Shown here: positions 1 through 8,430 of the stretch, in pieces | Layout of the letters: every line of letters starts with the position of its first letter | Position numbering within the stretch: the stretch's first letter is position 1 | NCBI GenBank assembly: GCA_002730525.1 | Contig: PCAK01000040.1 | Span: 186,001-250,000 of the forward strand | Origin: Acidobacteriota bacterium | GTDB taxonomy: Bacteria > Acidobacteriota > Vicinamibacteria > Vicinamibacterales > UBA823 | Direction of reading: 5' to 3' | Length of the DNA stretch: 64,000 bases | Translations under genes and position numbers: made by a program | The notes under the pieces: generated by a model | Told to the model about the DNA's origin: nothing | The model's database searches: none | Seen by the model: the letters and a program-made list of their open reading frames with translations, nothing else

Positions 1-209
1 CGGAGGAGATGCGCGGCATCCAGGTGCCGACGCTGATCGTCTGGGGGCGCGAGGACGGCGTCAGCAACGTCGCCACCGCGGACCGTGTCCATGCCGACAT
101 CGTCGGATCGCAGCTCGTCATCCTCGATGGCTCCGGGCACTTGCCTCAATTGGAGAAGACCGAGGAATTTCTGTCGGCGGTGCAGAGCTTTCTGGGAGTG
201 GCTCGATAG
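1..209 (+). CDS. Alpha/beta hydrolase, C-terminal fragment (cut by window edge)
   Basis: The reading frame is open from the window edge (first full codon at base 3), so the gene begins upstream. About 68 C-terminal residues are visible. They hold the typical end of an alpha/beta-hydrolase fold: a strand followed by WGREDG, where the Asp is the usual acid of the triad, and SGHLPQLE, where the His is the general base. The nucleophile Ser lies outside the window, so substrate class cannot be judged. It converges on the esterase gene on the other strand, 60 bp away. Confidence 0.8.
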   Translation, partial: EEMRGIQVPTLIVWGREDGVSNVATADRVHADIVGSQLVILDGSGHLPQLEKTEEFLSAVQSFLGVAR

Positions 210-269
210 CTCCGCGGGTTCCTCACTGATCGGAGCGGAGGAGACCGTCCTCGAAGCGTCGGGCTACCA

Positions 270-1964
270 TTACCGCCAGCTGCTGACATCCGCGCCGGCC
301 GGCGCGGTGCTCAGGATCCGCTCCCGCATCCGCGGCAGCACCCGCTGGTACGACGTCTGGCCGGGAAACTCCGGCGTGCCCGAGTAGCAGTGCGGCTGAC
401 GCGCGCCCCAGTCGAACGACCCGTCGTAGTACGGGGCGGTTGTCCCCTCCAAGAACTCCTCCATGAGGCGGGTCGCCTCTTCCAGGAAGTACGTGTCCAT
501 GTCGCCCATGTAGAAGTGGAGCTTACCGACGAGCTTCGGCCCGAGCGTGGCCCAGTCGCGCTCGAGGATGTGCCGGAGGTCGTAGTTCTCGCGCCAGTGC
601 TCGGCGACGCTCCTGTCGATCTCGCCGGTCCACTTGTCGTAGAGGAGCTTCGGGTAGCCGTCGTCGCCGACCGGGCCGTAGACGCTCATGAAGATGTCCA
701 TCTGGTCGCCGGAACGCCCGCGCGAGCCGAGCACCGCCTCGAGGTGGCTGGCGTCGCGCTGGTTGAACCGGACCTGATCGTCCGTGCCGCGCTGCCATGG
801 CCGAACGGCGCTGGTCTTCCAGGCAGAGTTCGGGTAGAAGGCGTTGTCGTCCTCGTAGATGTTCACCATCTGGAAGTACCGGAAGTCGACCGGGTCGGGG
901 CAGAACGTCCAGACGCCGTTGAACATGTCGGGGTAGAAGACCTGCCAGGCGAGCGACTCCCAGCCGCCGGTCGAGCCGCCCGAGAGTGTGCGCGCCCAGG
1001 GTTCGCCGATCGCTCGAAACTGTTCCTCCACGCGCGGCATCAGTTCCTGGGTCAGCGCGTCGCCGTACGGCCCGTTGTTCGCCGAATTGACGGCGTAGGA
1101 ATCGTCGTAGAACGGCGTCGGGTGCTGCATCTGGACGATCAAGAACCGGCCCAGATCGCCCGAGACCCAGTCCTGGAAGAACCGGTAGCGCCCCTCGGCC
1201 CGCTCGCGCGCGGCGCCGGTGAGCGAGGGGTCCGATGGCTCCTCCTGGAAGCCGGTGAACGTTCGAGGGAAATGGCCGTGCCAGTAGACGATCGGATAGC
1301 GCGCCTCGGGGTGCTCGTCGAATCCTTCCGGCAGTACGACGACCGCGCCGAGATCGATGTCGCGGCCCCACCAGTCGCTGAGGAGGTCGCTCCGGAATTT
1401 GATATGTTTGACGTACTTCGTGTCGGCGGGCGGGTCGATCGGTGGGACCTCCTCGGTCAGGGCGATCGACACCACGCCGCCCGACGCCTGATCGACCGTC
1501 ACCAGTTCGACCGGGCTGTACAGATTGCCTGGTGACCGGTTCCAGTGCTGGCCTTCCCATTGATCCATGTGGGCCTTGATGGTGTGGCCGTCGGCACGGT
1601 CGAACGTCGTGTAGATATTCAGCACCGCCTGCACGAAGTACTCGCCTGTCGGGATCGCGGTGACCGATTCCAGCGGGAAGCCGCGCGCGTCGGTGTCGAC
1701 GACCGCCGGCTGTCCCGGCAGAAATCCCTCGACGTCGACGCCGAAGATGAGCGGCGTGTCGAGGCTGCGCAGCCGCTGAAACCTCGGCTCGGGATCATCG
1801 GAATGTGAGACCAGCAGCAGAATCCGCCCATCGACCGGGCCGTCGCTCATGCCGTCCGGGATCGTGACTTCGAACCGGAGCTCCTGCGCGGCCGCACCGA
1901 CGCTCAGCGATCCGACCGCCACCACCGCGAGTAGTCCACTCAGTCTCAAGTGACGCATCGTCAT
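270..1964 (-). CDS. Secreted esterase-like alpha/beta hydrolase
   Basis: The protein has 564 residues. It starts with a signal peptide (basic start, hydrophobic stretch, AAAQ cleavage-like end near residue 27), so it probably acts outside the cytoplasm. Residues about 30-190 form a beta-rich region. The remainder resembles the enterochelin-esterase/esterase D type of alpha/beta hydrolase: VVLPEGFD and PIVYWHGHF lead into the fold, the putative nucleophile Ser is in GGSTGGW near residue 329, and a late His (QPHC, about 524) could complete the triad. The ATG at 1964 is preceded by AGGAGGG with a 5-nt spacer, which favours it over the ATG six bases later. The substrate is unknown; an ester or a peptide-like bond is possible. 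Confidence 0.75.
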   Translation of the reverse strand: MTMRHLRLSGLLAVVAVGSLSVGAAAQELRFEVTIPDGMSDGPVDGRILLLVSHSDDPEPRFQRLRSLDTPLIFGVDVEGFLPGQPAVVDTDARGFPLESVTAIPTGEYFVQAVLNIYTTFDRADGHTIKAHMDQWEGQHWNRSPGNLYSPVELVTVDQASGGVVSIALTEEVPPIDPPADTKYVKHIKFRSDLLSDWWGRDIDLGAVVVLPEGFDEHPEARYPIVYWHGHFPRTFTGFQEEPSDPSLTGAARERAEGRYRFFQDWVSGDLGRFLIVQMQHPTPFYDDSYAVNSANNGPYGDALTQELMPRVEEQFRAIGEPWARTLSGGSTGGWESLAWQVFYPDMFNGVWTFCPDPVDFRYFQMVNIYEDDNAFYPNSAWKTSAVRPWQRGTDDQVRFNQRDASHLEAVLGSRGRSGDQMDIFMSVYGPVGDDGYPKLLYDKWTGEIDRSVAEHWRENYDLRHILERDWATLGPKLVGKLHFYMGDMDTYFLEEATRLMEEFLEGTTAPYYDGSFDWGARQPHCYSGTPEFPGQTSYQRVLPRMRERILSTAPAGADVSSWR

Positions 1965-2018
1965 CGAACCCTCCTAGCAGCCCCTGGCGAAAGTGCCACG
2001 GCATTCTTACCAGGGGCG

Positions 2019-2492
2019 CTAGCGAATCTTTCGCCACACCCACTCGTAGCGGTCACCGTTTGGCAGCCCAAAGCTGATGACCAGCAGATCGTCTCGGCGC
2101 TCGAATGCCAGCCGCGAGGTCGTTTCCACCTGAGTAGGATCCTCGTTGATGTCGCGGTGCCAGACGAGCGTTTGGCCGTCCACCTCGTAGCGCCCCGCAT
2201 GCGCGTTCATTTGCAGCCATGCTTGGAGGAAGGCGACTTGCTCGGCCTCCGACCTGTCGGCCAGCTGCTCGCCACGGGCAAGCGCAGGCCGGTCTGGCTT
2301 GATCGTCATCATTGCATAGTGCTCGCGGGTCATGATGAGCAGACCACGTTGTCCGGGGTCCATCTCCAGCCCGCTGGTCGTGTTCGTGAGCGACACGCGC
2401 TCGTACACGCCGGCCAGTTCCTCGGCCGATTGTGCGCCGACCGTGGTCGTTGCGAGTAGTAGCGATGGAACGACAGCGAGAAGGTGGAGCAT
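2019..2492 (-). CDS. Exported lipocalin-like small protein
   Basis: The 157-residue product begins with a signal peptide ending near VGAQ. I chose the ATG at 2492 because GGGAGGA precedes it and because the signal peptide then sits at the N-terminus; a longer frame upstream is low-complexity shadow. The mature part has the pattern of bacterial lipocalin-like proteins: a G-Y/E start (LAGVYERVSL), a repeated strand series, REHYAMMTIK in the middle and a final strand YEWVWRK. Such proteins usually bind or sense small hydrophobic molecules, but no ligand can be named. It lies 54 bp upstream of the esterase on the same strand and may be co-transcribed with it. Confidence 0.6.
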   Translation of the reverse strand: MLHLLAVVPSLLLATTTVGAQSAEELAGVYERVSLTNTTSGLEMDPGQRGLLIMTREHYAMMTIKPDRPALARGEQLADRSEAEQVAFLQAWLQMNAHAGRYEVDGQTLVWHRDINEDPTQVETTSRLAFERRDDLLVISFGLPNGDRYEWVWRKIR

Positions 2493-2562
2493 TGTTCCTC
2501 CCGGGACTCTGCGTGGCGATAGACTAGACGGGTTCCATAGAGATGATCTTATCCGCTTGCGG

Positions 2563-2574
2563 GTCGGTACCGAC
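2563..2574. promoter_or_regulatory. Perfect 12-bp palindrome in divergent promoter region
   Basis: GTCGGTACCGAC reads the same on both strands and lies in the 107-bp gap between the lipocalin-like gene (minus, start 2492) and the phosphatase-like gene (plus, start 2600), 25 bp before the latter. It could be an operator for one or both genes. It is a single occurrence with no known regulator, so this is a weak call. Confidence 0.25.
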
Positions 2575-2599
2575 ACCGACCGCGCGACTGGAGGCGAAT

Positions 2600-3124
2600 A
2601 TGCAGCGAGGAGTCTTGGTTCTGGCGCTGGTGGCGGTGCTTCCGTGGGGGGCATCGGCCCAGAGCGACGACGGGCTGGCCGACGCGCGCGCCTATCTGCG
2701 GATTTCGGACCAACTCGGCACGGCCGGGCAAATTACCTACGACGAGGTGGCGGCGGTGGAGGCGGCGGGCTTCGATGTCGTCATCAACCTGGCGCCGGCC
2801 AACGAAGAGCGGAACGAACTGGAAGGATTCCATGTCACGCAAGCAGGGATGACCTACATCCAGATCCCCGTGTCGTGGCAGGAGCCGAGCCAGCGCGACC
2901 TGCAGCTCTTCTTCGACGTCATGGAGGCGAATGCTGACCGCGACGTCCTGGTGCACTGCTTCGCCAACATGCGCGCGTCGGCGTTCGTCTATCTCTATCG
3001 AACGCTCCACGGCGGCGTGTCCGAAGCGGACGCCCGCGCCGACCTGGTCAAGATCTGGGATCCCGCGTCACAGCCGCAGTGGGAGGCCTTCATCGCAGAA
3101 GCCCAGCGGCAGGCGAGTCGGTAG
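2600..3124 (+). CDS. Exported protein-tyrosine-phosphatase-like protein
   Basis: The 174-residue product has a signal peptide (hydrophobic LVLALVAVLPW, cleavage-like ASAQ). The mature part follows the DUF442/beta-lactamase-hydrolase-like phosphatase pattern: FDVVINLAP, then ITYIQIPV-like strands, then VHCFANMRAS near residue 120, which occupies the place of the PTP P-loop. The Cys and Arg are separated by four residues, not the classical five, so catalysis as a standard Cys phosphatase is uncertain. The ATG at 2600 has GGAGG upstream. Family membership is fairly clear; the substrate is unknown. Confidence 0.65.
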   Translation: MQRGVLVLALVAVLPWGASAQSDDGLADARAYLRISDQLGTAGQITYDEVAAVEAAGFDVVINLAPANEERNELEGFHVTQAGMTYIQIPVSWQEPSQRDLQLFFDVMEANADRDVLVHCFANMRASAFVYLYRTLHGGVSEADARADLVKIWDPASQPQWEAFIAEAQRQASR

Positions 3125-3217
3125 CGTGCCGGTTGCCACCCACGGGTGCCGTGCCGCGCGGCCGACGGCAGCGTCGAGTCGCGCCGCGGCAGAACGACGC
3201 CGTACAATGGGCGGTCG

Positions 3218-4342
3218 ATGCCGTTGACCGACCCCGTTGCCCTCACGTCCGAACTGATTCGGTTCCAGACGGTCAATCCTCCTGGAGCGGAACGGCCCTG
3301 CGCGCAGCGGATCGGCCAACTGCTGGAGGTGGCCGGCTTCAGCGTCGCGTACCACGAGTTCGAGGAAGGCCGGACGAGTCTTGTGGCCAGCCTCGGCGGG
3401 TCGGGCGACAAGCCGCCGATCTGCTTCACCGGCCATATCGACGTCGTCCCGCTGGGCAAGGCCGTGTGGGCTCACGACCCGTTCGCGGGCGAGCGCGACG
3501 GCGACCGGCTGTACGGGCGCGGCACGACCGACATGAAGGCGGCGCTCGCGGCGATCGTCCTGGCCGCCACGCGCCTCGCGTCGTTGCCGCGGAAGGCCGG
3601 GATCGTCCTGGTGTTCACGGCGGGGGAGGAGACGCGCTGCGAGGGCGCGCACCACTTGGCGGCGCAGCCAGGCGTGTTGGGGGAGGCCGGGGCGATCGTC
3701 ATCGGCGAGCCGACCGCCAACCGGCCGCTCGTCGGCCACAAGGGTCTCGTGCGCTACCTCGTCAGGACGACCGGTGTCACGGCCCACGCGTCGATGCCCG
3801 AGGAAGGTGACAATGCGATTCACAAGATCGCCGAGGTCGTGCAGAGGCTCGAGGGGTTCGACTTCGGCGTTGCCCCGCATCCGGTGATGGGATCGCCGAC
3901 GCTCAACATCGGCACGATCGCAGGCGGCCTGAACATCAACTCGGTGCCGGACGAGGCGGAGATCGGCATAGACATCCGGACGATTCCCGGGCAAACGGCC
4001 GAAGAGATCCAGGGCCGGCTGGAGGCGGTGCTCGGGAGTGACGCGGCCGTGACGAACATCGCGAGCGAGCAAAGCGTCGTGACCGACGCCGGCGATGCAT
4101 GGGTGCAGGACGTCTACGACGTCATGGAGCCGTTGCTCGGCCAGCGGCCCGAGCCGGCGACCGCCGTCTACTTCACCGACGGGTCGGTGCTGAAGCCGGC
4201 CTACGGCGGACCGCCGACCGTCATCCTCGGTCCGGGCGAGCCAACCTGTGCCCACAAGACCGACGAGTTCTGTTCGATCACGAAGCTGGAGAGTTCGACC
4301 GAGGCCTATCTGGAGATCATGCGCCGTTGGTGCGGTGTCTGA
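3218..4342 (+). CDS. M20-family deacylase (ArgE/DapE-like)
   Basis: The 374-residue product carries the full M20 dizinc-peptidase signature. GHIDVVP near residue 72 gives the first His and Asp, GRGTTDMK about residue 107 the bridging Asp, GEETRC about residue 137 the catalytic Glu pair, and AHKTDE near residue 345 the last metal His. Members remove acyl groups from amino acids, as acetylornithine deacetylase or succinyl-diaminopimelate desuccinylase do. No arginine or lysine biosynthesis genes are nearby, so a catabolic N-acyl amino acid or peptide role is as likely. I took the ATG at 3218 because homologues begin just there (xLTDPVALTSEL); an upstream in-frame start at 3146 is less likely. 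Confidence 0.85.
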   Translation: MPLTDPVALTSELIRFQTVNPPGAERPCAQRIGQLLEVAGFSVAYHEFEEGRTSLVASLGGSGDKPPICFTGHIDVVPLGKAVWAHDPFAGERDGDRLYGRGTTDMKAALAAIVLAATRLASLPRKAGIVLVFTAGEETRCEGAHHLAAQPGVLGEAGAIVIGEPTANRPLVGHKGLVRYLVRTTGVTAHASMPEEGDNAIHKIAEVVQRLEGFDFGVAPHPVMGSPTLNIGTIAGGLNINSVPDEAEIGIDIRTIPGQTAEEIQGRLEAVLGSDAAVTNIASEQSVVTDAGDAWVQDVYDVMEPLLGQRPEPATAVYFTDGSVLKPAYGGPPTVILGPGEPTCAHKTDEFCSITKLESSTEAYLEIMRRWCGV

Positions 4343-4372
4343 ACGGATCCCTATCGAGAAGAGGAGATCGCA

Positions 4373-4508
4373 ATGCGATTCGTCGTCAAAGCCAACATGC
4401 CGGTCGAAACGTTCAACGCGGCGGTGCGCGACCGACGCCGGGTTCGCTGACGTCGAGATCCTGCCGATCGAGAACTTCTTCTTCAGGTTCTACCGACTGC
4501 GGGGTTGA
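4373..4508 (+). pseudogene. Frameshifted remnant of a small (about 90-aa type) protein
   Basis: A strong ribosome site (AAGAGGAG) precedes an ATG at 4373 that encodes MRFVVKANMPVE and continues to a stop at 4448. The sense then continues in another frame as AGFADVEILPI up to a stop ending at 4508. The N-terminal text resembles small proteins that start with a (K/R)F-(L/V)-(V/I)KAN-P-E pattern and are about 90 residues long; here the middle appears shortened as well as frameshifted. It is either a decayed gene or a sequencing/assembly error. Confidence 0.4.
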
Positions 4509-4521
4509 CGGGGGGGCGAGT

Positions 4522-4537
4522 TATGATACTCGTCATA
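4522..4537. promoter_or_regulatory. Palindromic operator candidate, TATGA-N6-TCATA (site A)
   Basis: An exact TATGA-tactcg-TCATA inverted repeat lies 55 bp before the start of the small secreted protein gene at 4593. The same 16-bp arrangement recurs at 16258, 35509 (one mismatch) and 55487. The TGA-N6-TCA core is the geometry of CRP/FNR-superfamily sites. Confidence 0.55.
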
Positions 4538-4592
4538 CCTGGTGCGTCCGTCGCGGTGCAGACTGGCGACATACTAACTGGCGAGGTGCACG

Positions 4593-5003
4593 ATGAAGGT
4601 AAGAATCCCCGGACGATGGTTCGTGGCGGCGACGATCCTGGCGCTCTGCGCTTCACCAGCTGCTGTATCGGCTCAGGATGGCGAGGCGCATCCGGCGGCC
4701 GGAGTGTGGGCGCACTCGCTCGATACCGACCAGGGTGTGATGGGCGGTGACCTGACGATCGAGGTCGAAGGCGAAGCGCTCAGCGGCAGCATCACCGTCG
4801 TCGAGCGCGGCTTGTCCGAGTCGCTCGATGACGTCACGTTCGATGCCGGCGAGTTGACGTTCGCGTTCGACACCGAGTTCGGGGTCGCGGAGGTGGCGAT
4901 GACGCTCGAGGATGGCGCGTTCAGCGGCTCGCTGGATCTGCCGGGTGCCGACGCCTACGGGCTCTACATGAGCGCGAAACGGAAGGCCGGAAGCGAGCAA
5001 TGA
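4593..5003 (+). CDS. Small secreted beta-rich protein of unknown function
   Basis: The 136-residue product has a clear signal peptide (hydrophobic core about residues 9-25, VSAQ cleavage-like site). The mature 110 residues alternate short strands with Gly and acidic residues ([35 protein letters not shown]), as in small beta-sandwich or beta-barrel proteins. I do not recognise a catalytic motif. Its last codons overlap the ATG of the CocE/NonD hydrolase (ATGA at 5000), so the two are translationally coupled, and a palindromic operator candidate sits upstream. A partner or accessory role for the hydrolase is possible but unproven. Confidence 0.65.
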   Translation: MKVRIPGRWFVAATILALCASPAAVSAQDGEAHPAAGVWAHSLDTDQGVMGGDLTIEVEGEALSGSITVVERGLSESLDDVTFDAGELTFAFDTEFGVAEVAMTLEDGAFSGSLDLPGADAYGLYMSAKRKAGSEQ

Positions 5004-6913
5004 GACCGGTCGGGGTGTTCTGGCTCGCGACGTTCGTCGTCGTCGCGACGGTCCTTCCGGCGGCTGCCCAGGGCGGCGCGGACGTCCTGGCGCGACTCGA
5101 GTCGGAGGCGGTCGTCGACCAGAAGTTGATGGTGCCGATGCGGGACGGCGTCAGCCTGGCGACCGACATCTACCGCCCGGACACGGCCGAGCCGGTGCCG
5201 ACGATCTTCGTGAGAACGCCCTACAACTTCAATTCCTACCGCGACGGCGAACTGCAGACACGACAGATCGACTCGGCGCTCGACGCGGTGGAGCGAGGCT
5301 ACGCCTACATCGTCCAGAACGAGCGCGGGAGGTACTTCTCGGAGGGCGAGTGGGACATCCTCGGGCCGCCGAAGACCGACGGCTACGACGCCCTCTCCTG
5401 GATCGCCGATCAGTCCTGGTCGAACGGTAAGGTGGGCACGATCGGGTGCTCATCGACCGCCGAGTGGCAGATGGGGCTGGCGGCGCTCGATCACCCGGCG
5501 CACGCCGCCATGATCCCGCAGGGATTCGGTGCGGGCGTCGGGCGCGTCGCCCCGTTCCACGAGCAGGGCAACTGGTATCGCGGCGGCGCCGAGCAGATGC
5601 TCTTCTTCGCCTGGCTCTACGGTGTCCAGAACACGCAGCGGCCGACCTTTCCGGTCGACATGCCGCGACAGGACATGGTGCGGCTGTCGAGGTACTTCGA
5701 CCTGGCGCCCGAGATGCCGCGCGTCGATTGGTCCGAGGCGCTCTGGCACCTGCCGGTCGAGGACATCCTCAGGAACGTCGACGGGCCGGCTGGCATCTTC
5801 GCCGATCCGGCTCCGGTCGCCACCGGTGGCCGGATGATCCAACGGACGCCGGACGATCCGGCCTGGTACCGAGGGGGCCTCTACCACGACGACGAGCCGT
5901 TCGGCGTGCCCGCCTTCTGGTGGATGTCGTGGTACGACGTCTCGGTCGGTCCGAACCTCGCGCTGTTCAACCACGTGACGAAGCAGGCCACCGACCCGGA
6001 GGTCGCCGGCAACCAGTTCGCGCTGGTCGCCCCGGTCGGCCACTGCGCGTTCCGGCGGGCGACCGAGGAAACGATCGTCGGCGAGCGCAGCATGGGCGAT
6101 CCACGTCTCGATTGGGACGCGCTGACCTACGGCTGGTTCGACTACTGGCTCAAGGGAGAAGAGAACGGCTTTCTCGAGGCGACGCCCAGGGTGCAGTACT
6201 ACACGATGGGCCAGAACGAGTGGAATGCGTCCGAGACCTGGCCGCCGGCCGGGGTCGAGACGACGACCTACTACCTGTCGAGCGACGGCGAGGCGAACAG
6301 CCTCTTCGGAGACGGCCGCCTCGTGATGGAGGCGTCGGCCTCGGATGCCGCCGACACGTTCACGTACGACCCGTTCAATCCGGTGCTCTCCTACGGCGGC
6401 AACGTCTGCTGCACCGGCAACGCGATCCAGGCCGGCTCGTTCGATCAGCGGCGGATGGAAGCGCGTCAGGACATCCTCGTCTACACGAGCGATCCGTTGT
6501 CGGAGGGGATCGAGGTCAGCGGCACGATCGACGTGACCTTGTACGTCTCGTCGGACGCGCGCGACACCGATTTCACCGTGAAACTCATTGACGTCCATCC
6601 CGATGGGCGAGCCTACAACTTGGACGAGACGATCCAGCGCGCGCGCTACCGCGACGGCTACGACCAACAGGTCTTCATGGCGGAGGGTGAGGTCTACGAG
6701 CTCGCGGTCGGCCCGCTGTCGACCAGCAACTACTTCGACGCGGGTCACCGGATCCGGATCGAGGTGTCGTCCAGTAACTTCCCCAGGTTCACCCGCAACC
6801 TCAATACTGGCGGCAACAACTACGACGAGACCGAAGGCGTCGTGGCGCACAACGCCGTGCACCACTCGCGGCAGCACCCCTCACGGATCCACGTGCCGAT
6901 CGTCAAGCGCTGA
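5000..6913 (+). CDS. Secreted CocE/NonD-family hydrolase (X-Pro dipeptidyl-peptidase fold)
   Basis: The 637-residue product starts with a signal peptide ([11 protein letters not shown]). The catalytic domain begins with [17 protein letters not shown], typical of the CocE/S15 group, followed by RTPYNF. The nucleophile region is [11 protein letters not shown] near residue 151, and VAPVGHC near residue 346 probably supplies the His. Residues about 400-630 match the C-terminal jelly-roll of X-Pro dipeptidyl-peptidases ([37 protein letters not shown]). The family includes cocaine esterase, glutaryl-acylase-like and X-Pro peptidases, so it hydrolyses an ester or amide in the periplasm or outside. 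The nucleophile elbow lacks the last Gly of the usual G-x-S-x-x-G. Confidence 0.85.
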   Translation: MRPVGVFWLATFVVVATVLPAAAQGGADVLARLESEAVVDQKLMVPMRDGVSLATDIYRPDTAEPVPTIFVRTPYNFNSYRDGELQTRQIDSALDAVERGYAYIVQNERGRYFSEGEWDILGPPKTDGYDALSWIADQSWSNGKVGTIGCSSTAEWQMGLAALDHPAHAAMIPQGFGAGVGRVAPFHEQGNWYRGGAEQMLFFAWLYGVQNTQRPTFPVDMPRQDMVRLSRYFDLAPEMPRVDWSEALWHLPVEDILRNVDGPAGIFADPAPVATGGRMIQRTPDDPAWYRGGLYHDDEPFGVPAFWWMSWYDVSVGPNLALFNHVTKQATDPEVAGNQFALVAPVGHCAFRRATEETIVGERSMGDPRLDWDALTYGWFDYWLKGEENGFLEATPRVQYYTMGQNEWNASETWPPAGVETTTYYLSSDGEANSLFGDGRLVMEASASDAADTFTYDPFNPVLSYGGNVCCTGNAIQAGSFDQRRMEARQDILVYTSDPLSEGIEVSGTIDVTLYVSSDARDTDFTVKLIDVHPDGRAYNLDETIQRARYRDGYDQQVFMAEGEVYELAVGPLSTSNYFDAGHRIRIEVSSSNFPRFTRNLNTGGNNYDETEGVVAHNAVHHSRQHPSRIHVPIVKR

Positions 6914-6973
6914 ACTGGTGGCTCGACCGATCGGCGCCCCGAGCGGCAGTTGCAGGAGGTGGCCATACAGGAC

Positions 6974-7246
6974 ATGCCTTTGGGTGCGTTGAGCACTGCC
7001 GCTGCCGTGATCCCGATCGTGCTGGTGGTGATCGTGTTGCTCGTTCTGTACCTCGTGTTCATGGTCAGGGCGATCATCGACATGCTGCGACACGACGTGC
7101 ACGGCGTGCTGCTCACATTCGCCTTCTTGTCACTGATCCCGTTTCCGCTCATCCTGGTTCTGGGGATCATGATTCTCATCATCTGGCACTACCACAAGAA
7201 GGATCTCATCGCCCGAAGAGCCGGACAGGGCAATCAGACCGTCTGA
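6974..7246 (+). CDS. Small two-helix membrane protein
   Basis: The product is about 90 residues with two strongly hydrophobic segments (about residues 8-30 and 45-70) separated by a short charged loop (RAIIDMLRHDVHG), ending in a basic tail (HYHKKDLIARR). This looks like a two-pass inner-membrane protein with a cytoplasmic basic end. A TTG at 6950 is an alternative start; GGAGG at 6955 lies 14 nt before the ATG, somewhat far. I do not recognise the family. It stands 60 bp after the CocE/NonD hydrolase gene and 61 bp before the kinase remnant, without evident partners. Confidence 0.55.
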   Translation: MPLGALSTAAAVIPIVLVVIVLLVLYLVFMVRAIIDMLRHDVHGVLLTFAFLSLIPFPLILVLGIMILIIWHYHKKDLIARRAGQGNQTV

Positions 7247-7307
7247 ACAGGACCGAACCACCGCACGGACACAGCGCCAGGCTTCCGCAACGGCCGGGCA
7301 GTTCAGC

Positions 7308-8405
7308 ATGACCTTGGAGCGCGGCACGCGCCTCGGCCCGTACGAAGTCACCGCGCAGATCGGGGCGGGCGGCATGGGCGAGGTCTACCGCGCGCGTGAC
7401 ACGAAGCTCGAGCGCGACGTCGCCCTGAAGGTCCTCCCGGAAGACTTCGCTACCGACCCTGAGCGGCTGGCGCGCTTTCAGCGCGAAGCGAAGGTCCTGG
7501 CCTCGCTCAACCACCCGAACATCGCCACGCTTTACGGGTTCGAGGAGGCGGACGGCATCCACTATTTGGAAATGGAGCTGGTGGATGGGCAAACGCTCGC
7601 TGAGCGCATCGCCCAAGGCGCTATCTCGATCGACGAAGCCCTTCCCGGCGGCAAGCTCAAGATTTTCCACCAGGACGCTTGGGAAGCGTTCGTGTCCAAG
7701 GCTCTGGAGGTTTCATGATTGAAGCTCGCACTATGGAGCAGATCTTGGCCGATGTCATCAACGGCGTTGCGCGCCCGGATGACGATGACGAGGAGCGAGC
7801 GTTCGCCGCGACGATGAAGCAGCAGGTGGGCGCGATCACCGACCGAGGCCGCACCACGGGTCGGATCCGCCTGATCGTTGATCCCGAGGCACGGACGCTC
7901 ACGCGCACCGATGAGGGCAGCTTCGAGACGGACGGCTTCCAGCGCATGAACGTCGTCAGGCTCGTGGGGGTGATGGCGGCGGATACCCGGGCCACGATCG
8001 AGACGGTTGAGCCGAAGGTCATCACGCTGTGGAGCGCGGTGGCGCTTCATGCGGTGACGGTGACGGCGGAGTTGAAGACCATCGGCGGCGGCATCGACAT
8101 CCCGTCCGAGATCCCTGAGTTGGATCCCGACTTGGACGACAGCCCCGACGGACCTGCGCCTGATGGGCGTGACGATCGAGACGGGCCCTTCATTGACGGT
8201 GGGAAATCCTGAACGAGTCTTCGAGGGCCAGTATTACTTTAGCGATTTCGGCCGACAGTACGACGTTGCACCCGACGGGCAGCGGTTTCTGATGCTTAAG
8301 AACGCAGCGATTGCTGACACCGACGACCCGTTCGCCGGCTTGACGCAGATCGTCGTCGTCCAAAACTGGTTCGAGAAGTTGAAGGCTCGCGTACCGGTGC
8401 CGTAG
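7308..8405 (+). pseudogene. Broken Ser/Thr protein kinase gene (PknB type with TolB-like propeller)
   Basis: The 5' part (7308 to about 7643) encodes the N-lobe of a bacterial Ser/Thr kinase: the Gly-rich loop IGAGGMGEVYRARD, the VAIK-type lysine in DVALKVLP, HPNIATLYGFEE and ELVDGQTLAERI. It then stops matching before the catalytic HRD loop. The 3' part (about 8145-8405) matches the very end of the same large family, whose members carry a TolB/WD40-like propeller: RLMGVTIETG, YDVAPDGQRFLM and IVVVQNWFEKLK. Between them lie about 500 bp of unrelated sequence. Catalytic loop, DFG, membrane helix and most of the propeller are missing, so no kinase can be made. Confidence 0.7.
7715..8212 (+). 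CDS. Hypothetical protein in the segment inserted within the kinase remnant
   Basis: A 165-residue frame starts at an ATG preceded by TCTGGAGG and overlaps (ATGA) the stop of the frame that reads on from the kinase N-lobe and ends in KLKIFHQDAWEAFV. So the inserted piece seems to carry the end of one gene and most of a second, in a normal coupled arrangement. The N-terminal 135 residues look like a real folded protein (MEQILADVINGVARPD, RIRLIVDPEARTLT, ATIETVEPKVITLW). The last 30 residues are Asp/Pro/Gly-rich and run into kinase-derived DNA in a foreign frame. I do not recognise the family. Confidence 0.4.
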   Translation: MIEARTMEQILADVINGVARPDDDDEERAFAATMKQQVGAITDRGRTTGRIRLIVDPEARTLTRTDEGSFETDGFQRMNVVRLVGVMAADTRATIETVEPKVITLWSAVALHAVTVTAELKTIGGGIDIPSEIPELDPDLDDSPDGPAPDGRDDRDGPFIDGGKS

Positions 8406-8430
8406 GCTTGACGCGAGTCAGGAGGGATCC

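Noticed and set aside
210-269. Hairpin terminator between convergent genes (CTCCGC ... GCGGAG)
   Set aside because: The arms are short, the loop is long and no T-run follows on either strand.
390-1535. Long plus-strand open frame opposite the esterase gene
   Set aside because: It is Arg/Val/Glu-rich without domain pattern and lies fully antisense to a gene with signal peptide and catalytic motif; a GC-rich shadow frame.
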